Shown here one piece after another: positions 63,111-64,000 of a DNA stretch of 64,000 nucleotides (its first letter is position 1; each line of letters opens with the position of its first letter). A program made the position numbers and the translations under genes. The notes under the pieces were generated by a model. That model was not told the DNA's origin. It did no database searches and saw only the letters and a list, made by a program, of their open reading frames with translations. Origin of the DNA: Opisthocomus hoazin (taxonomy: Eukaryota > Chordata > Aves > Opisthocomiformes > Opisthocomidae); contig NC_134419.1 of assembly GCF_030867145.1 (NCBI RefSeq), positions 72,287,403-72,351,402 of the forward strand, given 5' to 3'.

Positions 63111-64000
63111 ATCAGCTGACATGTTCTTCCTTCCTAAAGATCACATTTAAACAACATTCTAGCAGCACATCCAAAAGACTGCTTAAAAGCTGGGACTGCA
63201 TACTAAGTGGTACAGCAGACCTTGAGAAACACAACGTCAAAGATCACCACATGTCAAGGATGACAGCAAAATATTTTCTTGTTGCCTTTTTCCTGGGGAA
63301 GAACTCATTGATGTTCTGTCCAGCTCTGCTGAGTACTGGTGAGCTGAGACTCTATACCTGAAACAGGTAGCTTCTTTATCAAAACTATGTGGCACTATTG
63401 AGGCTGTTCATTTTTCTGTCAGCCTTCAAAGTAACTGTTTTCTCTTTACCAGTGAAGGTGAATTTTCCGATTGTACCTTGCCTTTCTGAAGACACTGAAG
63501 TTGGGTCTGAGCTGCATTATTTGCATTAACATATAGCATTTTCCCCCACGATAATTTGGCAGCATTTTGATTATGCTGGTTAACAACAGACTACTAAGAG
63601 TTACCAACATCAGCCAAAATAAGCTAAGATTTTTTTTTATTTCAATACAAGCTACCCACAAAAATCCTTTCCATTTTTAATTGCCCACAATGGTCTAAGA
63701 CACACAGCTAATTTTTAAATCCTGCACGTGAATCATGTTGGGCCATTCTGTTCTGTCCCGTCCTAACAACTAGCTATTCCAGAACACTTCCAGTGTGGTT
63801 TACCAGAAGGCGTTACTGAGATGTGTTACACAAGGCTCAATGTGAGTGATGAGCAGGTGTGTTTCAAATTATGCCGCAATAATTTTGAGATGTCAGAATC
63901 CAGTCACCTCCTATGAAGTCTGCCAGAGGAGCTTGCTTAGGAGGTTTGCAGCAAGGTTGGCAAATCAGCTGCCTACCTTATCTCAGGCTCACTGCCTCAG
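63111..64000. other. Downstream flank, no gene recognised
   Basis: In mammals further PNLIP-family genes follow on this side. A short ATG frame with hydrophobic start and a donor-like end at 63260-63338 was considered as a first exon of such a gene, but the support is too weak. Confidence 0.5.

Noticed and set aside
63260-63338. Hydrophobic ATG frame ending at a donor-like site, as first exon of the next lipase gene
   Set aside because: Phase 1 would fit, but the length (79 against about 49 bases), a charged interruption and absence of a following exon in the window make it unconvincing.
1-64000. CRISPR arrays, tRNA or rRNA genes, operons, integrated virus
   Set aside because: None seen. 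The window is ordinary vertebrate nuclear DNA, and no reverse-transcriptase-bearing provirus or LTR pair was recognisable apart from LINE fragments.

Overview
The window looks like ordinary, gene-sparse nuclear DNA from a bird. The main reason is the repeat content: several CR1 LINE 3' ends carry the typical avian tail (ATTCTATG-type octamers, 'ggttggaagggacct', 'catctagtccaacccccctgc'), alongside a few very old MIR/CORE-SINE-like remnants and only short microsatellites. There are no operons, CRISPR arrays, rRNA or tRNA genes. Protein-coding sequence occurs only as short exons with GT-AG introns, so long open frames in this window are mostly chance.

Two genes could be rebuilt exon by exon, both on the + strand. 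(1) CCDC172, a coiled-coil protein, has 8 coding exons between 1845 and 21862. They join in frame to 257 codons plus stop, close to the 258 residues of human CCDC172. (2) A pancreatic-lipase-family gene has 12 coding exons between 46195 and 62506. They join in frame to 467 codons plus stop. It carries a signal peptide, an alpha/beta-hydrolase domain with intact Ser-Asp-His triad, a disulfide-closed lid loop and a C-terminal PLAT domain. Its position next to CCDC172, its LDPAGP box and an extra Cys before [10 protein letters not shown] point to PNLIPRP3. This matches the CCDC172-PNLIPRP3-PNLIP order of the human 10q25 region.

Layout: 1-1844 upstream and promoter side of CCDC172, with a CpG-enriched stretch at about 1860-2125; 1845-21862 CCDC172 with long introns (intron 6 is 10.3 kb) holding old CR1 and SINE copies; about 22030-46190 a 24-kb intergenic interval with CR1 copies, a recent 238-bp direct duplication (28241 and 30220) and one unassigned minus-strand exon candidate (27124-27256); 46195-62506 the lipase gene; 62507-64000 its 3' flank with a long A-rich tract.

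The two genes are neighbours by conserved synteny and show no shared pathway: one is a sperm/flagellum-associated structural protein, the other a secreted lipid hydrolase. I found no evidence of an undescribed multi-gene system. The points most worth checking are the HGH in place of HGF/HGW at the lipase oxyanion-hole motif, two extra cysteines in its C-terminal domain, the 99%-identical 238-bp duplication, and the minus-strand exon candidate.
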